Assembly (NCBI GenBank): GCA_964555735.1
Contig: CAZKTS010000041.1
Span: 1 to 16,114 of the forward strand
Direction: 5' to 3'
DNA: 16,114 nt
Source of the DNA: CAZKTS01 sp964555735
GTDB taxonomy: Bacteria; Actinomycetota; Acidimicrobiia; IMCC26256; PALSA-555
This document shows positions 1-7,677 of this stretch, in pieces. Made by a program: the position numbers and the translations under genes. Each line of letters opens with the position of its first letter. Within the stretch, counting starts at the first letter, position 1. Under the pieces are notes generated by a model. That model did not search any database. It saw nothing but the letters and a program-made list of their open reading frames with translations, and was not told the origin of the DNA.

Positions 1-477
1 TTCGCCGCGTTCATGATCATCTGCTTCTGGCAGTTCCGGCACCCGTTCGTCTACGGGATCGAGCCCGCGTCGGCGATCGACCTCGCCGTGGTGGCCGCCG
101 CGCTCACGGGCGCATGCGGCGGGTTCCTGTGGTGGAACGCCGCGCCCGCACGGGTCTTCATGGGCGACACCGGGTCGCTCGCGATCGGCGGCGCGATGGC
201 GGGGCTCGCGCTGCTCTCGAAGGTCGTCCTCCTGCTGCCGATCCTCGGCGGGCTCTACGTGATCGAGACGCTGAGCGTCATCGCCCAGGTGATCTCGTTC
301 CGTGGCTTCAAGCGCCGCATCCTGCGCATGGCGCCGATCCATCACCACTTCGAGGTGAGCGGGTGGCCCGAGTTCACGGTGATCGTGCGCTTCTGGCTGT
401 TCGCCGGCCTGTGCGTGGCACTGGCGTTGGGTCTCTTCTACGCCGACTTCATCAACATCCCGGGAGCGCTCGACTGA
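1..477 (+). CDS. mraY: MraY, phospho-MurNAc-pentapeptide translocase (3' part only)
   Basis: This is the C-terminal end of the integral membrane enzyme that transfers phospho-MurNAc-pentapeptide from UDP to undecaprenyl phosphate, giving lipid I. The reading frame is open from base 1, so the gene begins upstream of the window; the ATG at 13 is internal. About 158 codons remain, against roughly 350 for the family. Visible signatures are FMGDTGS, with the conserved Asp at 166-168, and APIHHHFE, whose triple-His at 340-348 is diagnostic of MraY. Several hydrophobic segments follow the usual C-terminal topology, including one ending near the C-terminus. The stop TGA (475-477) shares its last base with the ATG of murD, which suggests translational coupling. 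Identity is secure; only the missing 5' part is unknown. Confidence 0.97.
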   Translation, partial: FAAFMIICFWQFRHPFVYGIEPASAIDLAVVAAALTGACGGFLWWNAAPARVFMGDTGSLAIGGAMAGLALLSKVVLLLPILGGLYVIETLSVIAQVISFRGFKRRILRMAPIHHHFEVSGWPEFTVIVRFWLFAGLCVALALGLFYADFINIPGALD

Positions 478-1847
478 TGCGCGTCCTGGTGATCGGCCTC
501 GCGGTGACGGGCGAAGCGGTGGCGCGCCACGCCGTCGCGGCCGGCGACGACGTGGTCGTGATCGAAGACGCGCCGTCGGCGTCCGAGGCCTACGCCGCCC
601 GCGCGGCCGCCGTGCGCGACGCGGGCGCCCAGCTCGTCGAGTCGCCGGACCTCGACACGGTCACCGCGCTCGTCGCCGGCGCGGATCTCGTCGTCCCGAG
701 TCCTGGCGTGCCCGAGCTGCATGCGGCGCTCGTGAGCGCCCGCGAGCGCGGCACGCCGGTGCGGTCGGAGGTCGACCTCGCCGGTGGGGTGCTCCGCGCT
801 CGAGGCGCGGCGGGGCCGGCGCTGGTCGCCGTCACCGGCACGAACGGCAAGACGACCGTCACCACCGTGACCGCCGAGATCCTGGCGGCGTCGGGCCGCC
901 GGGTCGCGGCGGCGGGGAACATCGGGCGCCCGCTCCTCGACGCCGTCTACGACGACGTCGACGTCGTGGTCGCCGAGGTGTCGTCGTTCCAGCTCGCACT
1001 CACCACGGACTTCGCGCCCCGCGCCGCGGCGCTGCTCAACCTCGGTGCCGACCACCTCGACTGGCACCGGACGTTCGACGCCTACGCGCGGTCCAAGGCG
1101 CGGATCTTCGCCGGCCAGGGTCCCGACGACCTCCTGGTCTTCAACGCCGACGACCCGGTCGTCGCGGGCCTCGCCGCGGCAGCCCCGGGACGGCGGGTGC
1201 CGGTCTCGGTCACCCCGGGCGCAGCGAGCGGCTATCGCGTCGTCGAGACCGTGGACGGGCCGCTGCTCGTGGGGCCCGACGGCGGCGAGCTCGTCGCCGT
1301 CGAGGCGATGGCGCTGCGCGCGCCCCACGACCTGACCAACGCGCTCACCGCGACCGCGCTCGCTCTCGAGGTGGGCGCCACGGTGGAGGCGGTGCGGTCG
1401 GTGCTCACGTCGTTCCGCGGCCTCGCCCATCGCATGCAGCTCGTGGTCGAGCACGGGGGCGTGCGCTGGGTCGACGACTCCAAGGCCACGAACCCCCACG
1501 CGACGATCACCGCCGTGCGCGGCCTCGAGCACGTCGTGCTCCTCGCCGGCGGTCGCAACAAGGGTCTCGACCTCTCGGTGCTGCGCGCGCTCGCGCCACA
1601 CCTCCGCGCGGTGGTCGCGATCGGCGATGCGGGCCCCGACGTCGCCGACGCCTTCGCAGGCGTCGTCGACGTCGCTCGCGCGTCGTCGATGGCGGAAGCC
1701 GTGGATCTCGCCGCGGTTCGCGCACAGCCCGGTGACACCGTCCTGCTGTCGCCCGCGTGTGCCACGTTCGACTGGTACAGCTCGTACGCCGCGCGGGGCG
1801 ACGACTTCGCCCGCGAGGCCCGGCGAGTCTCGGAGGTCAGCCGATGA
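477..1847 (+). CDS. murD: MurD, UDP-MurNAc-L-alanine:D-glutamate ligase
   Basis: Cytoplasmic ATP-dependent ligase that adds D-Glu to UDP-MurNAc-L-Ala, 456 aa, normal for the family. From the N-terminus there is a Rossmann-like domain (MRVLVIGLAVTG), the ATP P-loop GTNGKTT at residues 121-127, AEVSSFQL, GADHLDWH, a SKARIF segment with the Lys near residue 207 that is carbamylated in the family, GLAHRM, DDSKATN at 333-339, GGRNKG, and LSPACATFDWYSSY close to the end. The usual HN of the central domain reads PHDLTN here. The ATG at 477 overlaps the mraY stop, and GGGAG lies about 10 bases upstream. The same frame is open back to 114, inside mraY, but that extension is antiparallel to nothing known and is only mraY read out of frame. 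The stop overlaps the ftsW start as ATGA. Confidence 0.97.
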   Translation: MRVLVIGLAVTGEAVARHAVAAGDDVVVIEDAPSASEAYAARAAAVRDAGAQLVESPDLDTVTALVAGADLVVPSPGVPELHAALVSARERGTPVRSEVDLAGGVLRARGAAGPALVAVTGTNGKTTVTTVTAEILAASGRRVAAAGNIGRPLLDAVYDDVDVVVAEVSSFQLALTTDFAPRAAALLNLGADHLDWHRTFDAYARSKARIFAGQGPDDLLVFNADDPVVAGLAAAAPGRRVPVSVTPGAASGYRVVETVDGPLLVGPDGGELVAVEAMALRAPHDLTNALTATALALEVGATVEAVRSVLTSFRGLAHRMQLVVEHGGVRWVDDSKATNPHATITAVRGLEHVVLLAGGRNKGLDLSVLRALAPHLRAVVAIGDAGPDVADAFAGVVDVARASSMAEAVDLAAVRAQPGDTVLLSPACATFDWYSSYAARGDDFAREARRVSEVSR

Positions 1848-3034
1848 GCAAGCGGACCACGACGGCGCGCACGCCGCTCCCGCCCGCGGGCGGTACCTAC
1901 CTCCTGCTCGTCGCGACCGTCGTGCTGCTCAACGTCATCGGCGTCGTGATGGTGCTCTCGGCGTCGTCGGTGCTGTCGCTCACCGACTACGGGTCGGCCT
2001 GGTACTTCTTCCAGCGCCAGCTCCTCTGGACGGTGCTCGCCGGCGTGGGCTTCGTCGTGGCGATGCGCCTCGACTACCACTGGTGGCGCAAGGCGACCTT
2101 CCCGTTGCTGGTCGGGTCGGCCGCGCTGCTGGTCCTCGTGCTCGTGCCCCAGGTCGGGCAGACCGCCGGCGGCGCGCAGCGCTGGCTCGGCTCGGGCATG
2201 GTGCGGTTCCAGCCCACCGAGATCGCCAAGCTCGCCGTCCTGCTGTACGCGGCCGACCTCTTGACGAGACGCGCCGACGAGCTCGCCGACTGGCGGCGGG
2301 TGCTGCGACCCGTGGTGCTCGTCGCGGGCGGGTTCGGCCTGCTCGTGTGCCTCCAGCCCGACCTCGACTCGGCCGTCCTCATCGCGCTCATCGCCGCCTC
2401 GATCCTCATCGCGGGTGGTGTCCGCATGCGCCACCTGATGGTGATCGGCGGTACCGGTGTCGCGCTCGCCGCCGCACTCGCGATCGCCGAGCCCTACCGG
2501 CGCGCGCGGGTGTTCACGTTCCTCCACCCGACGGCCGACGCGTCCAACACCGGGTACCAGATCGTGCAGTCGCTGATCGCGCTCGGCGAAGGAGGCATCA
2601 CCGGGGTGGGGCTCGGTGCCGGGCGCTCCAAGTGGCTGTTCCTCCCGAACGCGCACACCGACTTCATCTTCTCGATCATCGGTGAGGAGCTCGGCCTGAT
2701 CGGCACGCTCATCGTCCTCGGCCTGTTCGTCGCGTTCGCCGCGCTCGGGATCCGCACCGCGATGCAGGCGCCCGACCGCTTCGGGATGCTCCTCGCCACC
2801 GGCGTGACCATCTGGGTCGTCGCGCAGGCGGCGGTCAACATCGGTGGCGTCGTGGGCCTGCTGCCGGTCTCGGGGATCCCGCTCCCGTTCGTCTCGTTCG
2901 GCGGCTCCGCGCTGCTGTTCACGATGGTCGCCGCAGGCATCCTCGCGAGCGTCGCCCGACGCTCGGGGGCCCCGCTCCCGCGGCGTCACGAGCCTCGTCG
3001 CGCGGCTGCGGCCGGCGCGCGAGGCCGCGGGTGA
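1844..3034 (+). CDS. ftsW: FtsW, septal peptidoglycan glycosyltransferase (SEDS family)
   Basis: Polytopic membrane protein, 396 aa, of the SEDS (FtsW/RodA/SpoVE) family. It polymerises lipid II into glycan strands at the septum with a class B penicillin-binding protein partner, which is not in this window. About ten hydrophobic segments are visible, the first starting near residue 17. Family signatures are FQPTEIAKL (FQPSE in most), GYQIVQSLIALGEGG, the catalytic-loop motif NAHTDFIF with the conserved Asp, IGEELG, and the C-terminal SGIPLPFVSFGGSALL. The start ATG at 1844 overlaps murD by ATGA and has GGAGG seven bases upstream at 1832-1836. The frame is open from 1757, but those codons lie inside murD. 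Assignment as FtsW rather than RodA rests on its place between murD and murG. The short C-terminal tail is Arg-rich. Confidence 0.96.
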   Translation: MSKRTTTARTPLPPAGGTYLLLVATVVLLNVIGVVMVLSASSVLSLTDYGSAWYFFQRQLLWTVLAGVGFVVAMRLDYHWWRKATFPLLVGSAALLVLVLVPQVGQTAGGAQRWLGSGMVRFQPTEIAKLAVLLYAADLLTRRADELADWRRVLRPVVLVAGGFGLLVCLQPDLDSAVLIALIAASILIAGGVRMRHLMVIGGTGVALAAALAIAEPYRRARVFTFLHPTADASNTGYQIVQSLIALGEGGITGVGLGAGRSKWLFLPNAHTDFIFSIIGEELGLIGTLIVLGLFVAFAALGIRTAMQAPDRFGMLLATGVTIWVVAQAAVNIGGVVGLLPVSGIPLPFVSFGGSALLFTMVAAGILASVARRSGAPLPRRHEPRRAAAAGARGRG

Positions 3035-4122
3035 TGTACGCGCTCGTCACCGGCGGCGGCACCGGCGGGCACGTGTACCCGGCGCTCGCGGTGGCCGAGG
3101 AGCTCGTGCGCCGCGGCCACGCGCGTCCCGACGTGCGCTTCGTGGGCTCGCAGCGCGGGCTCGAGGCCACGGCGGTGCCTGCCGCGGGCTTCGGCATCGA
3201 CCTCCTGCCGGGGCGCGGCCTGCGCCGCAGCGTGGCGCCGTCGGCGATCCGCGACAACGTCGCGGCGCTGTTCGCGACCGCGCGCGCCTTCGGACGGGCG
3301 TTCCGGTTGGTCGGCCGGCTCCGGCCGCGCGTCGTCCTCGGCGTCGGCGGCTACGCCTCGTTGCCCTGTGTCGTTGCGGCGCGGCTGCGGCGCGTCCCCG
3401 CCGTCGTCCACGAGCAGAACGCCGCGCCCGGCCTGGCGAACCGGGTCGGGGTGCGCCTCGGCGCGCGAGCCGCGGTCTCGCTCCCGGGCACGGCGTTGCG
3501 CGGCGCGGTCCTGACCGGCAACCCGGTCCGCCACGCGCTCACAGCGGTCGAGCGTGATCCCGCGCGGCCGCCGGTCGTGATGATCGTGGGCGGCAGCCTC
3601 GGCGCCGGACGGCTCAACGACGCCGCGCTCGAGCTGTACGACCGCTGGCGGACTCGTACCGACGTCGCCATCCGGCACGTGGCCGGAGTGCGCAACCACG
3701 CGGACGTCGTGGCTCGTCTCGACGAGTGGCGCCGGCCCGGCGACGCGCTCGACTACACGCTCGTGGCGTACGAGGACGAGATGGAGCGCTGGTACGCGAC
3801 CGCAGCGGTGTTCGTGTGCCGGGCCGGTGCGGTCACCGTGGCGGAGCTCGCCGCGACCGGCACGCCCGCGGTGCTCGTGCCGCTTCCTGGCGCCCCCGAC
3901 GACCACCAGACCAAGAACGCCGATGCGCTGGTGACCGCCGGCGCGGGCGTGCTCGTCGCCGATGCCGACCTCGACGGCGCGCGCCTGGCCGCGACCCTCG
4001 ACGAGCTCCTCGCCGACCCCGCGCGCCTCGCCGCCATGGGCACGGCCGCCCGCTCGATCGCGCGCGTCGACGCGGCGGCGCGCGTCGCCGACCTCGTGGA
4101 GGAGGTGGCCCGTGCCGCCTGA
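3034..4122 (+). CDS. murG: MurG, lipid I N-acetylglucosaminyltransferase
   Basis: Membrane-associated GT28-family (GT-B fold) enzyme that adds GlcNAc from UDP-GlcNAc to lipid I, making lipid II on the inner face of the membrane. It has 362 aa, typical length. Motifs in order are GGGTGGHVYPALAVAEEL at residues 7-24, GVGGYASLP, VVHEQNAAPGLANR, TGNPVR, the second-domain glycine loop VGGSLGAGRLND, CRAGAVTVAEL at 262-272 with the conserved Glu at 271, and HQTKNA at 291-296. The ATG at 3034 shares one base with the ftsW stop. A GTG immediately before it at 3031 is also in frame, and GAGG at 3021-3024 could serve either, so the start is certain only to one codon. The 3' end overlaps murC by 11 bases. 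Confidence 0.96.
   Translation: MYALVTGGGTGGHVYPALAVAEELVRRGHARPDVRFVGSQRGLEATAVPAAGFGIDLLPGRGLRRSVAPSAIRDNVAALFATARAFGRAFRLVGRLRPRVVLGVGGYASLPCVVAARLRRVPAVVHEQNAAPGLANRVGVRLGARAAVSLPGTALRGAVLTGNPVRHALTAVERDPARPPVVMIVGGSLGAGRLNDAALELYDRWRTRTDVAIRHVAGVRNHADVVARLDEWRRPGDALDYTLVAYEDEMERWYATAAVFVCRAGAVTVAELAATGTPAVLVPLPGAPDDHQTKNADALVTAGAGVLVADADLDGARLAATLDELLADPARLAAMGTAARSIARVDAAARVADLVEEVARAA
4098..4108 (+). promoter_or_regulatory. Ribosome binding site that sets the murC GTG start
   Basis: The string GGAGGAGGTGG lies inside the last codons of murG. Its GGAGG at 4101-4105 is six bases before GTG 4112. It is the strongest Shine-Dalgarno match near the murG-murC junction and decides the GTG start over the GTG at 4142. 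Confidence 0.75.
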
Positions 4123-5521
4123 CGCCACGGCCGACGAGACCGTGATCGACCTCACCGCACCGCGCGCCCTGCACATCGTGGGCATCGGTGGCGCCGGGAT
4201 GAGTGCGATCGCGACCGTGCTCGCGCGCATGGGCCACCGCGTCAGCGGCTCCGACCTCAAGGAGTCGCCGACCCTCGAGCGCCTTCGTGCCCTCGGCATC
4301 GACGCGCGGGTCGGCCACGCGGCCGAGCACGTCGGCGCCGAGCTCGATGCCGTCGTGGTGTCCACCGCCATCCCCGCGTCGAACCCCGAGGTCGTCGCGG
4401 CGGGGGAGCACGGGGTCCGTGTCCTCCGGCGAGCGGAGGCGCTGCGCGCCCTCGTCGCGACCCGGCGGTCGATCGCCGTCGCCGGCAGTCACGGGAAGAC
4501 CACCACCTCGTCGATGCTCGCCCTCGTGCTGCGCGGCGCGGGCTGGCAGCCGAGCTTCTTGATCGGCGGCGACCTCAACGAGGTCGGCACGAATGCTGCG
4601 TACGACCGGGGCGAGTGGTTGGTGGTCGAGGCCGACGAGAGCGACGGCACGTTCCTCGAGCTCGAGCCCGAGGCGGTCGTCGTGACCAACGTCGAGGCGG
4701 ATCACCTCGACCACTACGGCGACTTCGACGGACTCGTCGACGCGTTTCGCCGGTTCGTGTCGCGCCCGAGCGGCGTGCGCGTGGTGTCGGCCGACGACGC
4801 GATCCTCGCCGGCCTGGCCGCGGAGGACCCGGGGATCGTGACCTTCGGCGTCGCGGACGACGCGCGCTACCGCGTCGCCGACTACCGGGGTGGGCGCCAG
4901 GGCAGCCGGTTCGAGCTCGTGCGCGGGGGCGCGGTGCTCGGCACGGTCGAGCTCCCGGTCCCCGGGCACCACAACGCGATGAACGCGGCGGCTGCCGCCG
5001 CGCTAGCGCTCGAGCTCGGCGTCGACTTCGAGGCGGTGCGCAACGCGCTCGCCGGCTTCGGCGGGGTCGCGCGCCGGTTCCAGTTCCGCGGCGTCGTCGA
5101 CGGCGTGACCCTGGTCGACGACTATGCACACATCCCCGGTGAGGTGTCGGCGATGATCCGCGCCGCGCGCGAGGGCGACTGGCCGCGCGTCGTGGTGGTG
5201 TTCCAGCCCCACCGGTACTCGCGCACCGCGCGTCTCTGGCAGGACTTCGGCGATGCCTTCGTCGGCGCCGACGCGGTCGTGCTCACGGACGTCTATGCCG
5301 CGGGCGAGGCACCTCAGCCCGGCATCTCGGGGCGGCTGCTGCTGCGCGCCGTGCTCGACGCCCACCCCTCGCTCCCGGTCGCCTACCTGCCCAAGCGCGC
5401 CGACGTGGTCGCCCACGCGCTCGACCACACCCGGCCCGGCGACCTGGTCCTCACCCTCGGCGCAGGGGACCTGTCGACGGTCCCCGACGAGTGGCTCACG
5501 GCCGCCGGAGCCGACTCGTGA
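4112..5521 (+). CDS. murC: MurC, UDP-N-acetylmuramate:L-alanine ligase
   Basis: Cytoplasmic ATP-dependent ligase that starts the stem peptide by joining L-Ala to UDP-MurNAc, 469 aa, normal length. Visible are the nucleotide-binding HIVGIGGAGMSAIA, the P-loop GSHGKTTTSS from residue 125, GGDLNEVGTNA, VEADESDGTFL, the metal and substrate region NVEADHLDHYG, PGHHNAMNA, the late DDYAH motif at 336-340, FQPHRYSRT, LTDVYAAGE and LGAGDLSTV. The start chosen is GTG 4112, because GGAGG at 4101-4105 sits six bases upstream; another in-frame GTG at 4142 lacks such a site and would leave a shorter leader before the Rossmann motif. DDYAH is followed by IPGE where most MurC proteins have HPTE. The stop overlaps the murB GTG as GTGA. 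Confidence 0.96.
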   Translation: MPPDATADETVIDLTAPRALHIVGIGGAGMSAIATVLARMGHRVSGSDLKESPTLERLRALGIDARVGHAAEHVGAELDAVVVSTAIPASNPEVVAAGEHGVRVLRRAEALRALVATRRSIAVAGSHGKTTTSSMLALVLRGAGWQPSFLIGGDLNEVGTNAAYDRGEWLVVEADESDGTFLELEPEAVVVTNVEADHLDHYGDFDGLVDAFRRFVSRPSGVRVVSADDAILAGLAAEDPGIVTFGVADDARYRVADYRGGRQGSRFELVRGGAVLGTVELPVPGHHNAMNAAAAAALALELGVDFEAVRNALAGFGGVARRFQFRGVVDGVTLVDDYAHIPGEVSAMIRAAREGDWPRVVVVFQPHRYSRTARLWQDFGDAFVGADAVVLTDVYAAGEAPQPGISGRLLLRAVLDAHPSLPVAYLPKRADVVAHALDHTRPGDLVLTLGAGDLSTVPDEWLTAAGADS

Positions 5522-6471
5522 GCCTCGACGCGGTCGCGACCGCCCTCGAGAGCGTGCTGCCCGGACGGGTGCAGCGGGAGGCGTCGATCGCCGACCTCAC
5601 CACGTACCGCCTCGGTGGCCCGGCCGCGCTCCTCGTGCGCATCCCCGACCGTGTGGCCCTCGCCGCGCTGGCCGGCGTGATCGCCGGCGAGCGACCGCCG
5701 GTGATGGTGATCGGTCGCGGCTCCAACCTCCTCGTCGCGGACCACGGCTTCCCGGGCGTCGCGATCGTGCTCACCGACGAGTTCGAGGCGATCACGGTGG
5801 ATCCCGCTGCCCCCGACGGTGTCGGGGTGCGCGCCGGTGCCGCGACCCCGCTGCCCGTCGTCGCGCGGCGGTCGGCGGCCGCGGGTCTCGCCGGGCTCGA
5901 GTTCCTCGTGGGCATCCCCGGATCGGTGGGCGGGGCGGTGCGCATGAACGCGGGCGGTCACGGGCGCGAGCTGGCCGAGGTCCTGGCGTCGGCACGCGTG
6001 GTGGACCTCGCGAGCGCCGACGCGCCCGAGTCGGAGCGCAGCGTCGCCGAGCTCGCGCTCGGGTACCGCAGCTCCGCGCTCGGCGCCTACGACGTCGTGA
6101 CCGGGGCGGCGCTCCGTGCGACCCCCGACGACGTGGCTGCGGCCGAGGCGCGCGTCGCCGACATCGTGCGGTGGCGGCGCGAGCACCAGCCCGGCGGCGC
6201 GAACGCGGGCTCGGTGTTCCGCAACCCACCGGGGGACTCGGCGGGTCGTCTCATCGACGCGGCCGGCCTGAAGGGCCACCGGGTCGGCGGCGCCATGGTC
6301 TCCCCGAAGCACGCGAACTTCTTCCAGGCCGAGGCGGGCGCGACGGCCGACGACGTGCACCGCCTCGTCGCCGAGGTGCAGGCGCGCGTCGCCGACGCCA
6401 CCGGGGTCACGCTCCAGCCCGAGCTCCGCATGGTCGGCTTCGAGCGCAACGGTGAGGAGGTGCACCGATGA
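5518..6471 (+). CDS. murB: MurB, UDP-N-acetylenolpyruvoylglucosamine reductase (type II)
   Basis: FAD-dependent reductase that uses NADPH to turn UDP-GlcNAc-enolpyruvate into UDP-MurNAc, the substrate of MurC, 317 aa. Motifs are TYRLGGPA (near residue 30), GRGSNLLV (from 66), GIPGSVGGAVRMNAGG (from 132), GYRSS with the conserved Arg at 184, and GSVFRNP with the proton-donor Ser at 232. AGLKGHRVGGAMVSPKHANF and a C-terminal QPELRMVG, with the conserved Glu at 302, follow. The short C-terminal part and the GSVFRNP form are those of type II (Bacillus-like) MurB rather than the E. coli type. The start is GTG 5518, overlapping the murC TGA as GTGA, with GGAG at 5507-5510; an in-frame GTG at 5491 lies inside murC and is less likely. 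Confidence 0.95.
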   Translation: MSLDAVATALESVLPGRVQREASIADLTTYRLGGPAALLVRIPDRVALAALAGVIAGERPPVMVIGRGSNLLVADHGFPGVAIVLTDEFEAITVDPAAPDGVGVRAGAATPLPVVARRSAAAGLAGLEFLVGIPGSVGGAVRMNAGGHGRELAEVLASARVVDLASADAPESERSVAELALGYRSSALGAYDVVTGAALRATPDDVAAAEARVADIVRWRREHQPGGANAGSVFRNPPGDSAGRLIDAAGLKGHRVGGAMVSPKHANFFQAEAGATADDVHRLVAEVQARVADATGVTLQPELRMVGFERNGEEVHR

Positions 6472-7322
6472 CCACCCGAGCGCCCTCACGGACCCGGACC
6501 CGACCGGCGGCGCGGCGCGCACCGAAGCCCCCGCGCCCCAAGCGCGCCCGACCCACACCGGCCCCGAAGCGGACCGCGGCGGGCCCGGCGATCGACCCGC
6601 GCCTTCGTGACCGACGCGTCGAGATCAAGCGAGCGGAAGGCCGCCGGCGACTGCACCGAGTCGTCGCGGTGCTGGTGCTGCTCGGCCTCGCGAGCGGGGC
6701 CGTCGCCGCGGTGTTCTCGCCGTTGCTGGACGTCGACCAGGTGCGGATCGTCGGCCCCGGGCTCAGCCCGGAGCGACGCGCGGCGGTCCAGGCCGCGGCC
6801 GCGGTCGACGCGGGCTCACCGTTGCTCTTCGTCGACACGGGTGGGGTCGAGGCGCGCGTCGAGGACCTCGGATGGGTGGCCGACGCTCGCGTCGCGCGGC
6901 ACTTCCCCGGCACGCTGACGGTGTCGGTGCGGCCGCGTCTGCCCGTGGCGTGGGCCGGCGCCGCCGACGGCTCGATCCGGCTCGTCGATCCCAGCGGCCG
7001 CGTGGTCGCGACCTCGCCGACGGCGCCCGAGGGCCTGCCCGAGCTGCTGGGCGCGGATCCCGCCGCGGCGGCTCGCGTCGCGCCCGACGCCGCGGCGGTG
7101 GCGGGGGCGATCCCGGCTCGCTTCCGGCCCCTCGTGGCGGCCGTCGTCGTCGCCGACGGCCAGGCCGCCCTGCGCCTCACCACCGGGACCGAGGTGCGCC
7201 TCGGGGCCCCCGTCGAGGTCACGGCCAAGGTCGAGGCGGCGGATGCGGTCCTGCGGACCCTGGTCTTCCGGGCCCCGATCTACGTGGACGTGCGGGTGCC
7301 CAGCGCCCCGGTGACCGGGTGA
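6468..7322 (+). CDS. ftsQ: FtsQ/DivIB, bitopic divisome protein with POTRA domain
   Basis: Division protein that, in the families studied, binds FtsL and FtsB/DivIC and regulates the septal synthase complex. It has 284 aa. The cytoplasmic N-terminus of about 60 residues is strongly basic, with Arg, Lys and Pro repeats. One transmembrane helix lies near residues 64-84 (VVAVLVLLGLASGAVAAVF). The POTRA domain follows directly from about residue 88 (DVDQVRIVG, LLFVDTGG, VADARVARHFPGTL, VSVRPRLPVAW), then a beta-domain ending in IYVDVRVPSAP. The ATG overlaps the murB stop as ATGA and has a strong GAGGAGG seven bases upstream at 6454-6460. It is the last gene of the overlapping chain; a large hairpin begins right after its stop. 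Sequence conservation in FtsQ is low, but topology and position make the call firm. Confidence 0.92.
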   Translation: MTTRAPSRTRTRPAARRAPKPPRPKRARPTPAPKRTAAGPAIDPRLRDRRVEIKRAEGRRRLHRVVAVLVLLGLASGAVAAVFSPLLDVDQVRIVGPGLSPERRAAVQAAAAVDAGSPLLFVDTGGVEARVEDLGWVADARVARHFPGTLTVSVRPRLPVAWAGAADGSIRLVDPSGRVVATSPTAPEGLPELLGADPAAAARVAPDAAAVAGAIPARFRPLVAAVVVADGQAALRLTTGTEVRLGAPVEVTAKVEAADAVLRTLVFRAPIYVDVRVPSAPVTG

Positions 7323-7323
7323 C

Positions 7324-7353
7324 CCGGGCCCCGGCCGCTCGCGGTCGGCCCGG
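7324..7353 (+). terminator. Strong hairpin just after ftsQ
   Basis: CCGGGCC (7324-7330) pairs with GGCCCGG (7347-7353). Inside it, 7333-7337 pairs with 7342-7346 (one G-T wobble) around a four-base loop, with a two-base bulge on the left arm. The hairpin starts two bases after the ftsQ stop. No T-tract follows, so it may be an actinobacterial T-less terminator, a pause site or an mRNA 3'-end stabiliser. The pairing is read from the sequence; termination is inferred. Confidence 0.5.
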
Positions 7354-7359
7354 ATGGGC

Positions 7360-7374
7360 GAGACTGGCGCCATG
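7360..7374 (+). promoter_or_regulatory. Possible -10 element with leaderless-type spacing before ATG 7372
   Basis: GAGACT (7360-7365) differs from TAGACT, a good actinobacterial TANNNT -10, only at its first base. It is followed by exactly six bases and then ATG 7372, the spacing expected for a leaderless transcript. No clear -35 is visible at 16-18 bases upstream. If real, it would either drive ftsZ from a leader of about 300 bases or start translation at 7372. Confidence 0.3.
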
Positions 7375-7662
7375 ACCGGTCCCGAGGACGTCCAGGACCT
7401 GGAGGACCGACCGGTACCCTGGCCCCACGCCGATCCGACCCCCGGAATCCCCCGATCCGGCGCCACAACGGACGAGAATGGTGGTGGCGACGGGTCGCCC
7501 GGACCCGGACACGCCGACGACCGACAGCCCGACGACCTCCAGCCCGCAGTCGCACGGGACGAGGACCCGGCGAGGGACATGATCGACGACGACCCGCCGC
7601 CGGGGCCGGGCGACGATCGAGACCGCGACGACCACCCGAACCCCATCAGCACGGACGAGACG

Positions 7663-7669
7663 AGAAGGA
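7663..7669 (+). promoter_or_regulatory. Ribosome binding site supporting the ftsZ start at 7678
   Basis: AGAAGGA lies eight bases before ATG 7678, which begins MLGDPQNYLAVIKVVGVGG, the normal FtsZ N-terminus. This site favours the canonical start over the far upstream in-frame ATGs at 7354 and 7372. Confidence 0.7.
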
Positions 7670-7677
7670 CGACCACG

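Larger units (their letters stand above)
7323..7677 (+). other. ftsQ-ftsZ spacer with an in-frame acidic, Pro-rich open frame
   Basis: These 355 bases hold no recognisable gene. After the hairpin, the frame of ftsZ is open from ATG 7354 and ATG 7372 right into the FtsZ start. Read from 7372 it gives 102 residues, of which 27 are Asp or Glu and 18 are Pro, with no domain, membrane segment or signal peptide. About 18 of the 102 codons end in A or T, far more than in the neighbouring genes, so coding pressure looks weak. It is most likely the ftsZ leader and promoter region. A disordered N-terminal extension of FtsZ cannot be excluded, since stop codons are rare in DNA this rich in G+C. Confidence 0.6.

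Noticed and set aside
438..4972. Several long minus-strand open frames (438-1601, 1232-2989, 2986-4371, 3833-4972)
   Set aside because: They lie opposite well-identified mur and fts genes, give Arg/Gly/His-rich low-quality protein and have no recognisable motif.
7442..7460. Small hairpin CCGGA/TCCGG in the ftsQ-ftsZ spacer
   Set aside because: A five-base stem with a nine-base loop is expected by chance in DNA this rich in G+C.
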